Origin: Archangium gephyra
Lineage (GTDB): Bacteria; Myxococcota; Myxococcia; Myxococcales; Myxococcaceae
Direction: 5' to 3'
DNA: 64,000 nt
Assembly: GCF_001027285.1 (NCBI RefSeq)
Contig: NZ_CP011509.1
Span: forward strand, 9,944,501 to 10,008,500
The translations under genes were made by a program, and so were the position numbers. The notes beneath the pieces were generated by a model. It made no database searches and was not told the DNA's origin. It was given only the letters and a program-made list of their open reading frames with translations. This document shows, piece after piece, positions 23,844 through 33,117 of this stretch (within the stretch, counting starts at the first letter, position 1; each line of letters starts with the position of its first letter).

Positions 23844-26513
23844 TCAGAAGCTCCCCTTGACGCCGACGACCGGAAGGATCGGGATGCCAGGCACCTCGAA
23901 CAGCTCGCGGTAGCGGTAGTCGTAGAAGGTCGCCTCCACGTTGGAGGCGTTGTAGACGTTCTGCACGTCGATGTAGGCGTTGAGCGTCCAGCTCTGGAAG
24001 ATCCAGTTCTTGTCCAGCCGCAGATCCAACTGGTGGAAGGGCTGGAAGCGGATGGAGTTGGACGGGCCGAAGGTGCCGGTGAAGTTGTTGCGGTCCACGT
24101 CGTAGCGGTCGAACGTGTGCTGCAACGGCGTGGTGGGCCGGCCGGTGACGTAGCGCATGCGCGCGCCCAGCTCGAAGCCATAGGGCAACCGGTAGCTGGC
24201 CACCGCGGTGAGGATGTGCGTCTGGTCCCACGTGGTCAGGCGGTAGTCATCGCCCCCCACGCGCCGCTGCTCGGAGCGGTTGAGGGTGTAGGCCAGCCAG
24301 CCGAAGAAGTCGCGCGTCACCGCGTGCCGCAGCATGACCTCCATGCCGTAGGCGCGCCCCAGGCCCCGGTTGGAGTACTGGTAGCGCGTGAGCGTGCCGT
24401 CCTCGTTGCGCACCGTATCGCCCGGGGAGACGACCAGGTCATAGCGCCGGTTGAAGTAGCCGGTGACGTCCACGCTGATGGCGTCGGTGAGCTGCTGCTC
24501 CACGCCCGCGCTCGTCTGGAAGGAGCGCTCGTGGGTGAGGGCCGGATTGCCCAGGGGCGCCGGCTCCAGGTTGAAGGCGTCCGGCGGCTGGCTGTAGAGG
24601 CCGATGCTGCCCTTGAAGGACGTCTTCTCCGTGGGCTGCACGCGCACCCAGAGCCGGGGATCATAGGCGAAGCGATCCTGTCCGTAGATGCGGGCATACG
24701 AGGCGCGCAGACCGGGCGTCACCGTCACCGGCCCGGCCTTCAGGTCCAGCTCGGCGTAGAGCGCGCCGTCGAAGGTGTTGGCGATGCGCCGGATGTCCTG
24801 CATCTCCACCTTGGGCTCGCCGCCGGGGAAGGCCGGGTACTGGATGCCGCCGATGAAGGGAATCCGCCCCTCGCCCACCAGGTGCTCGAACTTCACGTCC
24901 GCGCCACCGCGCGCGGTGAACCAGGGCATCACCTCCAGCGCCAGATCCTGGCGCGCGCCGAGCGACCAGATGCTCGCATCCAGCTTCGTCTCGCCGAAGC
25001 CGAAGCTCCCCAGGTCATAGCCGGCGTACGGGGTGAACACGGAGGTGAAGCGGTCGTTGCGGTACGTCCAGTCACCCTTGACGCGGTGGAAGAGCGTGCG
25101 CGCGTCCACGGAGACGTCGCGGTTGCGCCCGCCACCCGAGGCCACCACGTTGAGCAGGTCATCCGAGCCGAAGGCCATCACGTACCCGGTGTGGCGTCCG
25201 CCGGTACCGGGCTCGCTGCCCCGCTTCGCGCCGAAGTCCACGCGCACCTGGTAGTCCCAGTAGCGCGGCAGCACGAGCAGCGTGCCGCCCTGGGGATCCT
25301 CGGGGAGCACCAGCGGCAGGAGCACGTCCACGTACGAGCGGCGCGCGGCACCGGCGACGGAGATGCCCTCGGTGATGGGGGCCTCGAGGAAGAAGCCCGA
25401 GTCCAACAGGTCCACCTTCGCCGAGCCATGCAGCGTGTCGGTGGAGCCCTTGCGCGTGGCCACGTCCACCGCGCCGCCCACGGCCCGGCCGTAGCGCGCG
25501 CCGAAGCCGCCCGGGTAGAAGTCCACGCGGTCGATGAACTCGGCGTTGAGCACCGAGGGTCCACCGCCCAGGTGGTAGAGGAGCGGCACCTCCACGCCGT
25601 CGAAGAAGGTGAGCGTCTGGTCCGGCGCCGCGCCGCGCACGATGAGCTGGCCGGAGATGAAGGGCGCACGCGCCACACCGGGCAGGTTCTGCAGCACACG
25701 GATGGGATCGCCGAAGGAGCCCGGCACCTTCTGCAGCTCCTGACGCTCCAGGGTGCGGCGCACCACTTCCTTCTTCTCGCGCGCGCCGCGCACCACCGTC
25801 TCGTAACCGGGGGCCTTGGGCATCAGGTAGAAGATGACCTCCGTCGTCTCGTTGGGGGCGAGCTCCTCCTTGGTGGTGAAGAGGTGGAAGTCGTTGGCCA
25901 CCACGCGCACGTCACAGGTGCCGGGCGTCACCTTGAGGGTGAAGCGGCCCTCCTCGTCCGAGAGCGCCTCAGGGGCTTCCGGATCATCTCCACAGCGCAC
26001 GGTGGCACCACCCACGCGCGAGCGGCTGCCACGCGCCAGGAGCTGTCCGGTGAGGGTGGCCTCGGGCGGGGGCGGCGGCGGAGCGGCCTCGTCCACCTTC
26101 GGCGGCTGGAGGACGAAGTTGTAGACGTACTGGATTTGAATGGGGGCCGGCGCGCCGTCCACCTCGGCCGGGGAGAACTGGAACTGCCGCACCGCCGCGA
26201 GCGCCGCCTCGTCGAAGCCATCGCCCACGGGTGTCACCACCTGCGCGTCGGACACCTGGCCCTTCTCGTCGATGGTGACGAGCATCTCCACCGAGGCCGT
26301 CTTCCCGGCCGCGGCGGCCTCGGGGGGATAGACGGCTTCCACGAACTGGATGAGCTCGGGTGCCTTCGTCAGCACCGGGGTATGGACACCGGCGTCCACC
26401 TCCTCGCGGCGTGCGCCGTCGTAGGCCTGGGCCCACGCCCGCACGGAGGAAAGAGAGAGGACAGCGACCAGCAACCAGAGGACGGAGCGATTCGAGGCCA
26501 CGGTGGGGGGCAT
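23844..26513 (-). CDS. TonB-dependent receptor fused to a TonB C-terminal-like domain
   Basis: An 889-residue protein. After a signal peptide (to about residue 29), residues 45-135 form a TonB C-terminal-like domain (VYPPEAAAAGKTASVEMLV, then AALAAVRQFQFSPA and the end of the PIQIQYVYNF strand). A Pro-rich linker, a carboxypeptidase-regulatory-like domain (about 150-230), a plug domain (LIVRGAAPDQTLTFFDG) and a long beta-barrel follow, ending in Phe. The receptor imports an unknown large substrate across the outer membrane. The TonB-like domain inside the receptor precursor is unusual but occurs in myxobacteria. A lipoprotein gene follows 3 bp downstream. Confidence 0.9.
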   Translation of the reverse strand: MPPTVASNRSVLWLLVAVLSLSSVRAWAQAYDGARREEVDAGVHTPVLTKAPELIQFVEAVYPPEAAAAGKTASVEMLVTIDEKGQVSDAQVVTPVGDGFDEAALAAVRQFQFSPAEVDGAPAPIQIQYVYNFVLQPPKVDEAAPPPPPPEATLTGQLLARGSRSRVGGATVRCGDDPEAPEALSDEEGRFTLKVTPGTCDVRVVANDFHLFTTKEELAPNETTEVIFYLMPKAPGYETVVRGAREKKEVVRRTLERQELQKVPGSFGDPIRVLQNLPGVARAPFISGQLIVRGAAPDQTLTFFDGVEVPLLYHLGGGPSVLNAEFIDRVDFYPGGFGARYGRAVGGAVDVATRKGSTDTLHGSAKVDLLDSGFFLEAPITEGISVAGAARRSYVDVLLPLVLPEDPQGGTLLVLPRYWDYQVRVDFGAKRGSEPGTGGRHTGYVMAFGSDDLLNVVASGGGRNRDVSVDARTLFHRVKGDWTYRNDRFTSVFTPYAGYDLGSFGFGETKLDASIWSLGARQDLALEVMPWFTARGGADVKFEHLVGEGRIPFIGGIQYPAFPGGEPKVEMQDIRRIANTFDGALYAELDLKAGPVTVTPGLRASYARIYGQDRFAYDPRLWVRVQPTEKTSFKGSIGLYSQPPDAFNLEPAPLGNPALTHERSFQTSAGVEQQLTDAISVDVTGYFNRRYDLVVSPGDTVRNEDGTLTRYQYSNRGLGRAYGMEVMLRHAVTRDFFGWLAYTLNRSEQRRVGGDDYRLTTWDQTHILTAVASYRLPYGFELGARMRYVTGRPTTPLQHTFDRYDVDRNNFTGTFGPSNSIRFQPFHQLDLRLDKNWIFQSWTLNAYIDVQNVYNASNVEATFYDYRYRELFEVPGIPILPVVGVKGSF

Positions 26514-26589
26514 TTAAGAGGGACTTCCTCGCCGGACAACCAGGAATTCTATCGGGATTCGCTTCGGAGACGATCTCCCCTACTCGGAG

Positions 26590-27396
26590 TCATGGGAAGA
26601 CGCCGCCCGGTGGCTTCCAGAGCAGATAGCCGTGATCGAGCAGCCACGCGTCCGTGACAATGCCCTGGACGCGCGAGGCCAGCCGGAAGACGGAGTGCCG
26701 GAAGGCCTCGGGGGGCTCGGTGTGACCCGCCTCGCGCGCCTCCTGCCATGCGGCCGTCCAGTCCGAGAAGAAGGTTTGGATGGGCTCTCCGGGCTTCACC
26801 CGGCGGCGGAAATCCCGGGGCATCCAGTCGCGGAAGAGCACGGGCGCGAAGCCGCGGCTGAAGTCGGTGTGGAACAGCAGGGCCTCGCGCGAGAGCCCCT
26901 CGGGAACGCGCCGCAGCAGGTGCGTCACCAGAATGGCCCCGGGCGTGTCCGTGCTGCCCTCGACGAGCAGCCCCCCTTCGAGCAGCGCCCCGCCCAGCTT
27001 CTGGTGGATGCCGGGCACCTCCTCGGGACGGTAGCCGCGCAGCAGGTTCATGGCACGGATGAGGCGGACGCTCTCTCCGGAGTGCAGGGGCAGCTCGAAG
27101 CCCCCCTGCCGGAAGTGGGTGAGCGCATCGGCATGGGCCTGGGCGGCCTCCACGCGGGAGGACTCCAGCTCCACGCCCAGCACCGGGAGTCCCGGGTGGA
27201 GCTCGCGGAAGGCCTCGGCGCTCTCGAGCGTGGTCCACGGGTGCTCGCCGAAACCGACGTCCACGAAGGCGGCCCGGGCCCAGGGACCCTCGCTCCGGAG
27301 CAGCAGCTCGCGCTCCTGGTGGACCAGGTACACGTCGAGTGCTCGCAGTCGCCCGTGGGAGGTGCGTCCTCGGGTCTTCTTGTCCAGGGAGGTCAT
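26590..27396 (-). CDS. Class I SAM-dependent methyltransferase-like protein
   Basis: A 268-residue protein. The motif I region is AAFVDVGFGEHPWTTLE near residues 43-59, followed by an acidic strand-2 end (LGVELESSRVEAA). The glycine-rich loop is altered (VGFGEHP), as in several tRNA- or metabolite-modifying relatives. The C-terminal half is rich in Arg, Phe and Trp. The substrate is unknown. It is divergent from an AraC-type gene across only 28 bp, so the pair may share a control region and the regulator may act on this gene. Confidence 0.75.
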   Translation of the reverse strand: MTSLDKKTRGRTSHGRLRALDVYLVHQERELLLRSEGPWARAAFVDVGFGEHPWTTLESAEAFRELHPGLPVLGVELESSRVEAAQAHADALTHFRQGGFELPLHSGESVRLIRAMNLLRGYRPEEVPGIHQKLGGALLEGGLLVEGSTDTPGAILVTHLLRRVPEGLSREALLFHTDFSRGFAPVLFRDWMPRDFRRRVKPGEPIQTFFSDWTAAWQEAREAGHTEPPEAFRHSVFRLASRVQGIVTDAWLLDHGYLLWKPPGGVFP

Positions 27397-27424
27397 GGGC
27401 CGGGTCCGGGACTATATTCCGGTC

Positions 27425-28204
27425 ATGCCCGCCACGACGCCGCCCTCTCCGTGGACGCATTGGATGTCCGCCCCCGCCTCCCTGGAGGAGCGGGTGGAGT
27501 TCCTGATGTGGGTGCCGCCGGAGGCCTCCGTCACCCACGAGCACGAGGTGGTGCCCGACGCCAACATGGACCTGCTCCTCGAGCTGTCGGACGAGCGCTG
27601 CCGGGCCGTGCTCCATGGGCCGCTGACGCGCAGCATCCACGTGCCCTCACGCGCGGGCCATGGCTACCTCGTGGTGCACTTCCGCCCGGGGGCGATGCCC
27701 GGGCTCGTGGATGCCAGTCCCTCGGAGCTGGTCAACGGGTCCGTGGAGCTGCGCGAGGTGGGGGGCCTCTGCGTGGACGCGCTCGGCGAACGGCTGCTGG
27801 CCGCGGGCTCACCGGAGCGGATGCGCGAGGAGCTCACCCCGCTGCTGAGCCGCGTGCCCTACCCGCCTGGAGACAGCTTCGACCGGGCACTGCGCCACCT
27901 GCTCGCCCGGCCGGAACCGTTGCGCCCGGGCGCATTGGCGGACGCGCTCCACCTCAGCACGCGCACGCTGCAACGGGCCTTCAAGGAGCGTGTGGGCTTC
28001 TCGCCGAGGACGTACACGCGCATCGCGCGGATGCAGGAGGCCCTGGCCGCCCTGCGTGAGCACCCCACCCGCTCCCTGTCCGAGGTGGCGCACCGGATCG
28101 GCTACGCCGACCATGCGCACATGACGAGGGACTTCCGGGAGCTGACGGGCAGGACCCCGAGCGACTTCCGGACTCCCTCTCCCTCTGGGAGAGGGCTGGG
28201 GTGA
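27425..28204 (+). CDS. AraC family transcriptional regulator
   Basis: A 259-residue protein. The N-terminal 150 residues form a beta-rich sensing domain (VHFRPGAMPGLVDASPSELVN). The C-terminal region carries two helix-turn-helix units (LADALHLSTRTLQRAFKERV and LSEVAHRIGYADHAHMTRDF), with the classic GYADHAHMTRDFRELTGRTPSDFR ending broken here by ordinary sequence variation. It probably activates or represses nearby genes. Its last codons and stop codon lie inside a palindromic repeat (28175-28208), so that element has supplied the C-terminus PSPSGRGLG. The start ATG 27425 follows a TATATT-containing 28-bp spacer. Confidence 0.88.
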   Translation: MPATTPPSPWTHWMSAPASLEERVEFLMWVPPEASVTHEHEVVPDANMDLLLELSDERCRAVLHGPLTRSIHVPSRAGHGYLVVHFRPGAMPGLVDASPSELVNGSVELREVGGLCVDALGERLLAAGSPERMREELTPLLSRVPYPPGDSFDRALRHLLARPEPLRPGALADALHLSTRTLQRAFKERVGFSPRTYTRIARMQEALAALREHPTRSLSEVAHRIGYADHAHMTRDFRELTGRTPSDFRTPSPSGRGLG

Positions 28205-28208
28205 GGGT
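28175..28208 (+). repeat. Palindromic 3'-end repeat (copy E), overlapping a stop codon
   Basis: Arms CCCTCTCCC (28175-28183) and GGGAGAGGG (28187-28195) are followed by CTGGGGTGAGGGT. The AraC-type gene's stop (28202-28204) lies inside the GGGGTGAGG part. Orientation relative to the gene is the same as for the other copies. Confidence 0.75.
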
Positions 28209-28278
28209 CTTCGAGCGAGCGCCACACGCGTCGCATTCATTCAAGCGAGGCACCACCCCACCACGTACCTTGCACGCC

Positions 28279-29346
28279 ATGACGACGCAGACGCTTCGGG
28301 TCATCGAGTGCCGTGGGACGCCGAGACAGGTAGGCCAACAGTGGGGAGAGGCCTGCCGCGAGAGCCTGCGCGCCTCGGCGGAGAACCTCTTCCTCGCCCT
28401 GTCCATGAGCCCCCTCGCGGCCTCGCGGGAGGACGTGGTGCGCACGGCGCTGAAGCTGGAGGCCAACGTGCGAGCCTTCGATCCGGAGGCGCTCGAGCTC
28501 ATCCGGGGACAGGCCGAGGGCACGGGCCTCCCCTACGAGGAGACCTTCGCGCTCCACTGCATGCTGGAGCTGGCCATCAATTACGCGCAGATTGGCGGCA
28601 TGTGCACGTCCATGGCCCTCACCGGCGAGGCCACGGCGGATGGGCAGGCGCTTCTCGGACAGACGATCGACTGGAACCCGGGGGCGCGGATGGACCTGCT
28701 CCGCATCCGTCACTCGGATGGGCGCGAGCAGCTCTCTCTGTGCCTGGACGGCTCGCCCTACTACCACCTCAACAGTGACGGGGTGGGCAACTGCGCCAAC
28801 CTCACGCTGGTGGAGCCGCAGCCCTGTGCCTCGCTGGTGCCGCTGTCCGTGTACGTGCCCAGGGCGATGCGCCAGCCGAGCCTGTCCGCGGCGTTGGAGG
28901 TGCTCGTCACGGCGGCGCGGGGCTTCGGCTACTACCACCTCGCGGACGCGCGGGGACACGTGGTGGGCATCGAGAGCACGTACGACGAGCACGTCCTGCT
29001 GCAACCGGAGCGAGGCGTGCTGGTCCACGCCAACCACTACCAGTCCGAGCGCTTCCGGGAGCGGGACGTCACCCACCGTTACGTCCCCTGCACCTTCGGG
29101 CGAGAGACGCGAATCCGGGAGCTGGTGGCCGCCGGTCACGGCCGCCACACGCCCGAGACGGTGAAGCAGATGCTCACGGACCACGGCACACCGGAGGGCC
29201 GCATCTGCCTGCACGACACGCCACCCGCTCCCGGGGCCATGCCGCGCGAGACGGCGGCCACGGTGGTGATGGCACCCGCGCGCCGCACGATGTGGGTGGC
29301 AACGGGGCCCGCGTGCCGGCAGCCCTTCGCCGAGTTCAGCCTCTGA
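28279..29346 (+). CDS. C45 family peptidase/acyltransferase-like Ntn hydrolase
   Basis: A 355-residue protein. The candidate N-terminal nucleophile cysteine lies in GGMCTSMAL near residue 112, as in the acyl-CoA:6-aminopenicillanate acyltransferase family (C45), which cleaves itself before this Cys. GQTIDWNP and the LSVYVPRAM region are typical of the family. Such enzymes hydrolyse or transfer acyl groups on amides. In bacteria the substrates are mostly unknown; acylated amino acids or peptides are possible. No signal peptide is seen. The gene starts 74 bp after the AraC gene and converges on the NAD salvage operon with a 3-bp gap. Confidence 0.8.
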   Translation: MTTQTLRVIECRGTPRQVGQQWGEACRESLRASAENLFLALSMSPLAASREDVVRTALKLEANVRAFDPEALELIRGQAEGTGLPYEETFALHCMLELAINYAQIGGMCTSMALTGEATADGQALLGQTIDWNPGARMDLLRIRHSDGREQLSLCLDGSPYYHLNSDGVGNCANLTLVEPQPCASLVPLSVYVPRAMRQPSLSAALEVLVTAARGFGYYHLADARGHVVGIESTYDEHVLLQPERGVLVHANHYQSERFRERDVTHRYVPCTFGRETRIRELVAAGHGRHTPETVKQMLTDHGTPEGRICLHDTPPAPGAMPRETAATVVMAPARRTMWVATGPACRQPFAEFSL

Positions 29347-29349
29347 GCC

Positions 29350-30321
29350 TCACGGGGCCAGCGGGTCGGTGGTCCGGACCACCTTCATCCCGGCCTCGCG
29401 GAACGTCCGCATCGCCTCGTTGGCCACGCGCGGGAAGTCCAGCCCGGGGGGCAGCGGATCCAGCGGCGGCGCGGGCACGGGGCTCATCGCGTCCTCGAGG
29501 ATGTGGATGCGCCCCATCTTCGAGCGGTCCGTCGCCTCGATGTGCTTTCGCAGGTCCATCAGCGTCGACAGCACGCAGTGCGACTTCGCCTGCCCGAAGA
29601 CGTACACGCGGTCGAACGTCAGCAGATGGTCGAAGAGCTCCTGGTTGAACTTGCCCACCTTGCGCCCGGGCAGCTCCGTCACCTCGGGCGACAGCACCGA
29701 GTAGTTCTCCGTCAGCGGCTCCTCGCCCTTCACCTCGAAGCGCGTCTGCGCATCGCGCGCCACCGAGTGGAAGAGGCTCGCCTCCATCATCGCGGGCAGC
29801 AGGGCGTGGCTCAGCCCTCCGAGCAGCGCATGGTACGGCCACACCGTCAGCACGTACTTGCCCGTGGCCTCCAGGCGCTCGCAGTAGGCGCGGCTCTCCT
29901 CCGCGTAACGCGTGGGCCGCCACTTCCCCGAGCGGATGTCCGCCGAGGTGATCACCGTCATGGGCGGGGGATTGCGGCCCTCGGCGTCCTGCCACCACGC
30001 GGGGTGGAACACCTGGAAGACGCGGTGGGTGTCCAGGGAGAACACCAGCCCGGTGATGCGGTCCAGGTTCGCGTACAGCCAGCGCAGCGTGCGCTGCGAG
30101 TCCTCCACCGCGCCCGGGACGAAGAGGCTCGCCTCGGGCTGGCAGAAGGCCACCTGCACGTCGATACCGAAGGCGGCGATGCGCAGCCGGTCCTCGCGCG
30201 CGGGCTTCACCTGGTGGGCGAGCGCGTAGCGGCGGGCCTCGTCGGTCACCAGCGCGGCTCGCTCCAGGTACAGCGTGCCCACGCGCTTGTCGTCATGGAA
30301 CTCGGGAAGGGGCAACGGCAT
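29350..30321 (-). CDS. Isochorismatase-fold hydrolase, likely nicotinamidase-related
   Basis: A 323-residue protein, longer than E. coli PncA (about 213). The isochorismatase-type triad can be traced: Asp in AAFGIDVQVAFC near residue 53, a Lys further on, and the nucleophile Cys in YVFGQAKSHCVLSTL near residue 246. A metal-site His is in FSLDTHRVFQVFHPAWW. The next gene upstream, 18 bp away, encodes nicotinate phosphoribosyltransferase, which takes the product of a nicotinamidase. This context is the main reason for naming nicotinamide as the likely substrate. The N-terminal 40 residues and a C-terminal Pro-rich stretch are extra. Confidence 0.8.
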   Translation of the reverse strand: MPLPLPEFHDDKRVGTLYLERAALVTDEARRYALAHQVKPAREDRLRIAAFGIDVQVAFCQPEASLFVPGAVEDSQRTLRWLYANLDRITGLVFSLDTHRVFQVFHPAWWQDAEGRNPPPMTVITSADIRSGKWRPTRYAEESRAYCERLEATGKYVLTVWPYHALLGGLSHALLPAMMEASLFHSVARDAQTRFEVKGEEPLTENYSVLSPEVTELPGRKVGKFNQELFDHLLTFDRVYVFGQAKSHCVLSTLMDLRKHIEATDRSKMGRIHILEDAMSPVPAPPLDPLPPGLDFPRVANEAMRTFREAGMKVVRTTDPLAP

Positions 30322-30339
30322 GGCGTTCTCCAGGGATGC

Positions 30340-31791
30340 TCAGGACCGCGGCGTGGCGCTCCGCGGGAAGTGACGGTTGCGCAGCTCATCCACGAGCGCC
30401 TGCGTGGCCGGCGTGTACGCGACGCGCGGCTCCGCCTCGCCGGGCGCGGGGATGGAGGCGGCGGTCTCGGGCGTGGCGCCAGAGAGCAGCTCGTACCCCT
30501 CGGGCACCGGCTCGCCCTCCTGTCCGATGAGGCCGATGGGCCCCGTGCCACCGCGGCGCCGGAACACCACCGGCACGCCCGGGATGCTCTGCTTGCCCTC
30601 GGCCAGCTCGTTGCCGAACTTCATCGTGGGCACGTGGCCCGTGCGCGACAGCTTGTACACCGCCGCCACCCGGTCCCGCGTGTAGGGGCACGCCATGGTG
30701 CGCGCCACGATGAAGCCACCGTAACCGTAGAACTGCTTCGAGGACTCCCAGCCGTACTGGGTCCGCAGCTCCTCGAACTCGCGCGTGGCCTGCGCGTCCA
30801 ACCCGTCCTCGAGGATGAGCACCGGCTTGATGCCCTCCTCCTTCGCCCGGGACACCGCGAAGACGTACTGCTTCTTCTTGTCGCCCGAGTCGAAGCGGAT
30901 GGAGTCCCCCGCCCCGGGCTCCTCGTGGACCAGGCGGAAGGCCGTGGGCAGGCCCGAGGTCACCGTGTCATAGGTGTCCAGCAGGTAGCTGGAGCGCTCC
31001 GGCCGCCGCTCGCGGATGGCGCGGAAGGCCGCCTCGTCCGAGCCGTAGCGCTGCACATGCTCGTGCCCCATGGTGCCCACCGGAATCATTCCGAGCTTCT
31101 GCGCCAGGTACACGTTGCTGGTGCGCATCACCCCGGCCTCCTTGCAGGCGCGCAGGGCGAGCTCATGCTGCTCCAGGCACGTGGCCGCGCGCAGACCCAC
31201 CTCGAAGATGCGGCTCGGGTCCTGCACCGCTTCCACCAGCTCGCGCACCACCGCCACCACGCGCGCGTGATAGCCCTCGGGGTCCACGGAGATGGGCACC
31301 GGCTTCACGCCCACCGCGTCCAACGTCTCCAGGGCGATGCGCTTCTCCTCCTCGCACGACAGGACGGCGAGCGCCTTCGCCAGGGCCTCGCGGTCCGCCA
31401 GCGCCTGGGTGGCGATCTGGATGCGGAAGTTGAGCTGCAGCAGGAGCGGCTCCAGCCACGACACCAGCGCCGAGGTCCCCGTCACCGTGAACACGGGCTC
31501 GCGCGAGTAGAAGCGGGCGCCCTTGGGCAGGGCGCGGATGACCAGCTTGTCCTTGCGCTGGATGGCGGCCTTGAAGCCGGCGCCCATCTCGTAGCTGTTG
31601 CGAGCCAGGTAGGAGTAGTCGCTCTCGGTCGGCTCCGGGAGCAGGTTGCGCACATAGGACTCGAGGTCCAACGGCACCACCTGCTGTCCGCCCTTGCGGT
31701 GCGAGTAGTAGAACGTCTCCCGGCGAAGCGGCCAGCCAGCCTCCGCCATGCTGAACTTGTAGCCGTCCGTCGCGAGCAGCGAACTCCCCAT
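30340..31791 (-). CDS. pncB: Nicotinate phosphoribosyltransferase
   Basis: A 483-residue enzyme that makes nicotinate mononucleotide from nicotinate and PRPP, the committed step of the Preiss-Handler NAD salvage pathway. Family signatures: LLATDGYKFSMAEAG at the N-terminus, ETFYYSHRKGG, the catalytic-loop region GMIPVGTMGHEHVQRY and the phosphate-binding SIRFDSGDKKKQYVF. It is co-transcribed with a downstream nicotinamidase-like gene. A divergent TonB-family gene begins 65 bp upstream, so the spacer probably holds both promoters. The start is the ATG at 31791 (MGSSLLATDGYK). Confidence 0.92.
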   Translation of the reverse strand: MGSSLLATDGYKFSMAEAGWPLRRETFYYSHRKGGQQVVPLDLESYVRNLLPEPTESDYSYLARNSYEMGAGFKAAIQRKDKLVIRALPKGARFYSREPVFTVTGTSALVSWLEPLLLQLNFRIQIATQALADREALAKALAVLSCEEEKRIALETLDAVGVKPVPISVDPEGYHARVVAVVRELVEAVQDPSRIFEVGLRAATCLEQHELALRACKEAGVMRTSNVYLAQKLGMIPVGTMGHEHVQRYGSDEAAFRAIRERRPERSSYLLDTYDTVTSGLPTAFRLVHEEPGAGDSIRFDSGDKKKQYVFAVSRAKEEGIKPVLILEDGLDAQATREFEELRTQYGWESSKQFYGYGGFIVARTMACPYTRDRVAAVYKLSRTGHVPTMKFGNELAEGKQSIPGVPVVFRRRGGTGPIGLIGQEGEPVPEGYELLSGATPETAASIPAPGEAEPRVAYTPATQALVDELRNRHFPRSATPRS

Positions 31792-31856
31792 GGTGTTGCC
31801 TCCAGGGCGCCCACTCTAACCAAATGGGCGGCAGGGGTGGTTGAATCGGCCCAGGA

Positions 31857-32996
31857 ATGCCGGACTCCCGCCGCCGACTGCTGCTCGCGCTCCTCCTCAG
31901 CTTCTGCCTGCACGCCGGGGTGTGGCTGTGGATGGAGGTCCGGCGTTCCCCGCTCGCGGAGCAACGCCCCCCGCCTCCGGCTCCGGCGACGCTCCAGTTC
32001 GTCGAGGTGGAGGTGGCTCCACCCCCGGAGCCTCCGAGGCCCCTTCCTCCGAGCCGCCCCCCACCGAGACCGCCCCGTCCGCCTTCACCGGCCATCGCGC
32101 AGGCTCCGAAGCCACCGGCCCCGCCTCCGCCCACTCCGGCCGAGCCTCCGCCCACCGTCACGGAGACCCCCACCGGGAGTGACAGTCCTCGCGCGGACGA
32201 GCCCCGGGCCGAGGGTCCACGCCTGGGTGCCGCGCGGCTCCTGCCCTCGCCTTCACTGTCGTGGAGCCCGGGCAGAGGGGTCGACGTACCTGATGCGGGC
32301 GTGCCCGTTCCCGCCACGCCGGAGGAGAAGGTGGCCGACATGGTCATGGAGGGGGTGCGGCGGGGGAAGGTGGACCGGGGGCTCGTGCACCCGTACTTCT
32401 CCGAGCTGGGCAAGTCGCTGCTGAAGACCTGGGATGCCGAGCGCGCCGTGAGTGCCAAGGGACTCAAGGGCTTCCTCGATCAGACGCGCGGCAACTCCGC
32501 GGAGTGGATGCGAGTCTGGTCGGACAGAGCAGCGGCCTACGCGAACACGGGCTCGGCACTCGACGCCGACACGCCCGAGGCCTACGACCGGCTGCCGCCC
32601 GGGGGAGACCCGTCGCTCGAAGCGCGCCGCACGCTGCGCCGGCAGATGAAGGAGCAGTTCCGCTCCACCCGCCGCGCCACCGTGCGCGTGGTGCAGGACA
32701 CCGAGGGACGGCTGCTCAGCGTGGAGCTCGTCACGCCCAGCAATGACATGCAGATAGACCGGGAGGCGGTGGCGGACATCCGCGCCGCCGCCGCGAGTCT
32801 CCCCGTTCCGCCACCCGAAGCCCTTCAGGGCCGCACGCAGTTGGTGAGCCTGTGGCAGATCGAGCTCATCATCTCCATCAGCCCGCCCGTGCCCACCCTC
32901 AGCATCGAGTTCGACGCGGAGATGAAGCTCACGGACCTGCGGATGCCGCTCGATCGCCGTCTCTACAAGCGCGTGCGGCTGCTCGAGGTGCGCTGA
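31857..32996 (+). CDS. TonB family protein (energy transducer-like)
   Basis: A 379-residue protein. A signal-anchor helix (LLLALLLSFCLHAGVWLWM, residues 8-27) includes a His as in TonB anchors. A very Pro-rich region (36-110) follows, then a linker, a helical segment (150-215) and a C-terminal TonB-like domain (TVRVVQDTEGRLLSVELVTPS; IDREAVADIRAAAASLPVPP). It would carry proton-motive energy to outer-membrane receptors, although no ExbBD is adjacent. Its last eight codons (RVRLLEVR) and stop are duplicated at 35424-35450, on the far side of a toxin-immunity cassette, suggesting that the cassette inserted at this 3' end. Confidence 0.85.
   Translation: MPDSRRRLLLALLLSFCLHAGVWLWMEVRRSPLAEQRPPPPAPATLQFVEVEVAPPPEPPRPLPPSRPPPRPPRPPSPAIAQAPKPPAPPPPTPAEPPPTVTETPTGSDSPRADEPRAEGPRLGAARLLPSPSLSWSPGRGVDVPDAGVPVPATPEEKVADMVMEGVRRGKVDRGLVHPYFSELGKSLLKTWDAERAVSAKGLKGFLDQTRGNSAEWMRVWSDRAAAYANTGSALDADTPEAYDRLPPGGDPSLEARRTLRRQMKEQFRSTRRATVRVVQDTEGRLLSVELVTPSNDMQIDREAVADIRAAAASLPVPPPEALQGRTQLVSLWQIELIISISPPVPTLSIEFDAEMKLTDLRMPLDRRLYKRVRLLEVR
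32970..32992. repeat. 23-bp flanking direct repeat, left copy
   Basis: Identical to 35424-35446 and in the same orientation. It encodes the last eight codons of the TonB-family gene (VRLLEVR region). The bases after it differ slightly: CTGA here and TTAG in the right copy. It borders the toxin-immunity cassette. Confidence 0.88.
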
Positions 32997-33041
32997 GCAG
33001 GTGTCCTCATACATCCTCGGCTCCTCTACCTACCCGCCAAC

Positions 33042-33071
33042 TTGACGGCTGCGCGCGCCTTTCCGTGTACT
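33042..33071 (+). promoter_or_regulatory. Candidate sigma-70 promoter of the toxin-immunity genes
   Basis: TTGACG (33042-33047) and TGTACT (33066-33071) are 18 bp apart, 47 bp upstream of the lipoprotein toxin start. The -35 box matches five of six consensus positions and the -10 box four of six. It lies inside the inserted segment, so the cassette would carry its own promoter. Confidence 0.45.
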
Positions 33072-33117
33072 CCTGGAAACGACCCGCGCCAGCCTCTGGC
33101 TGCTCGAAAAGGTGCGC

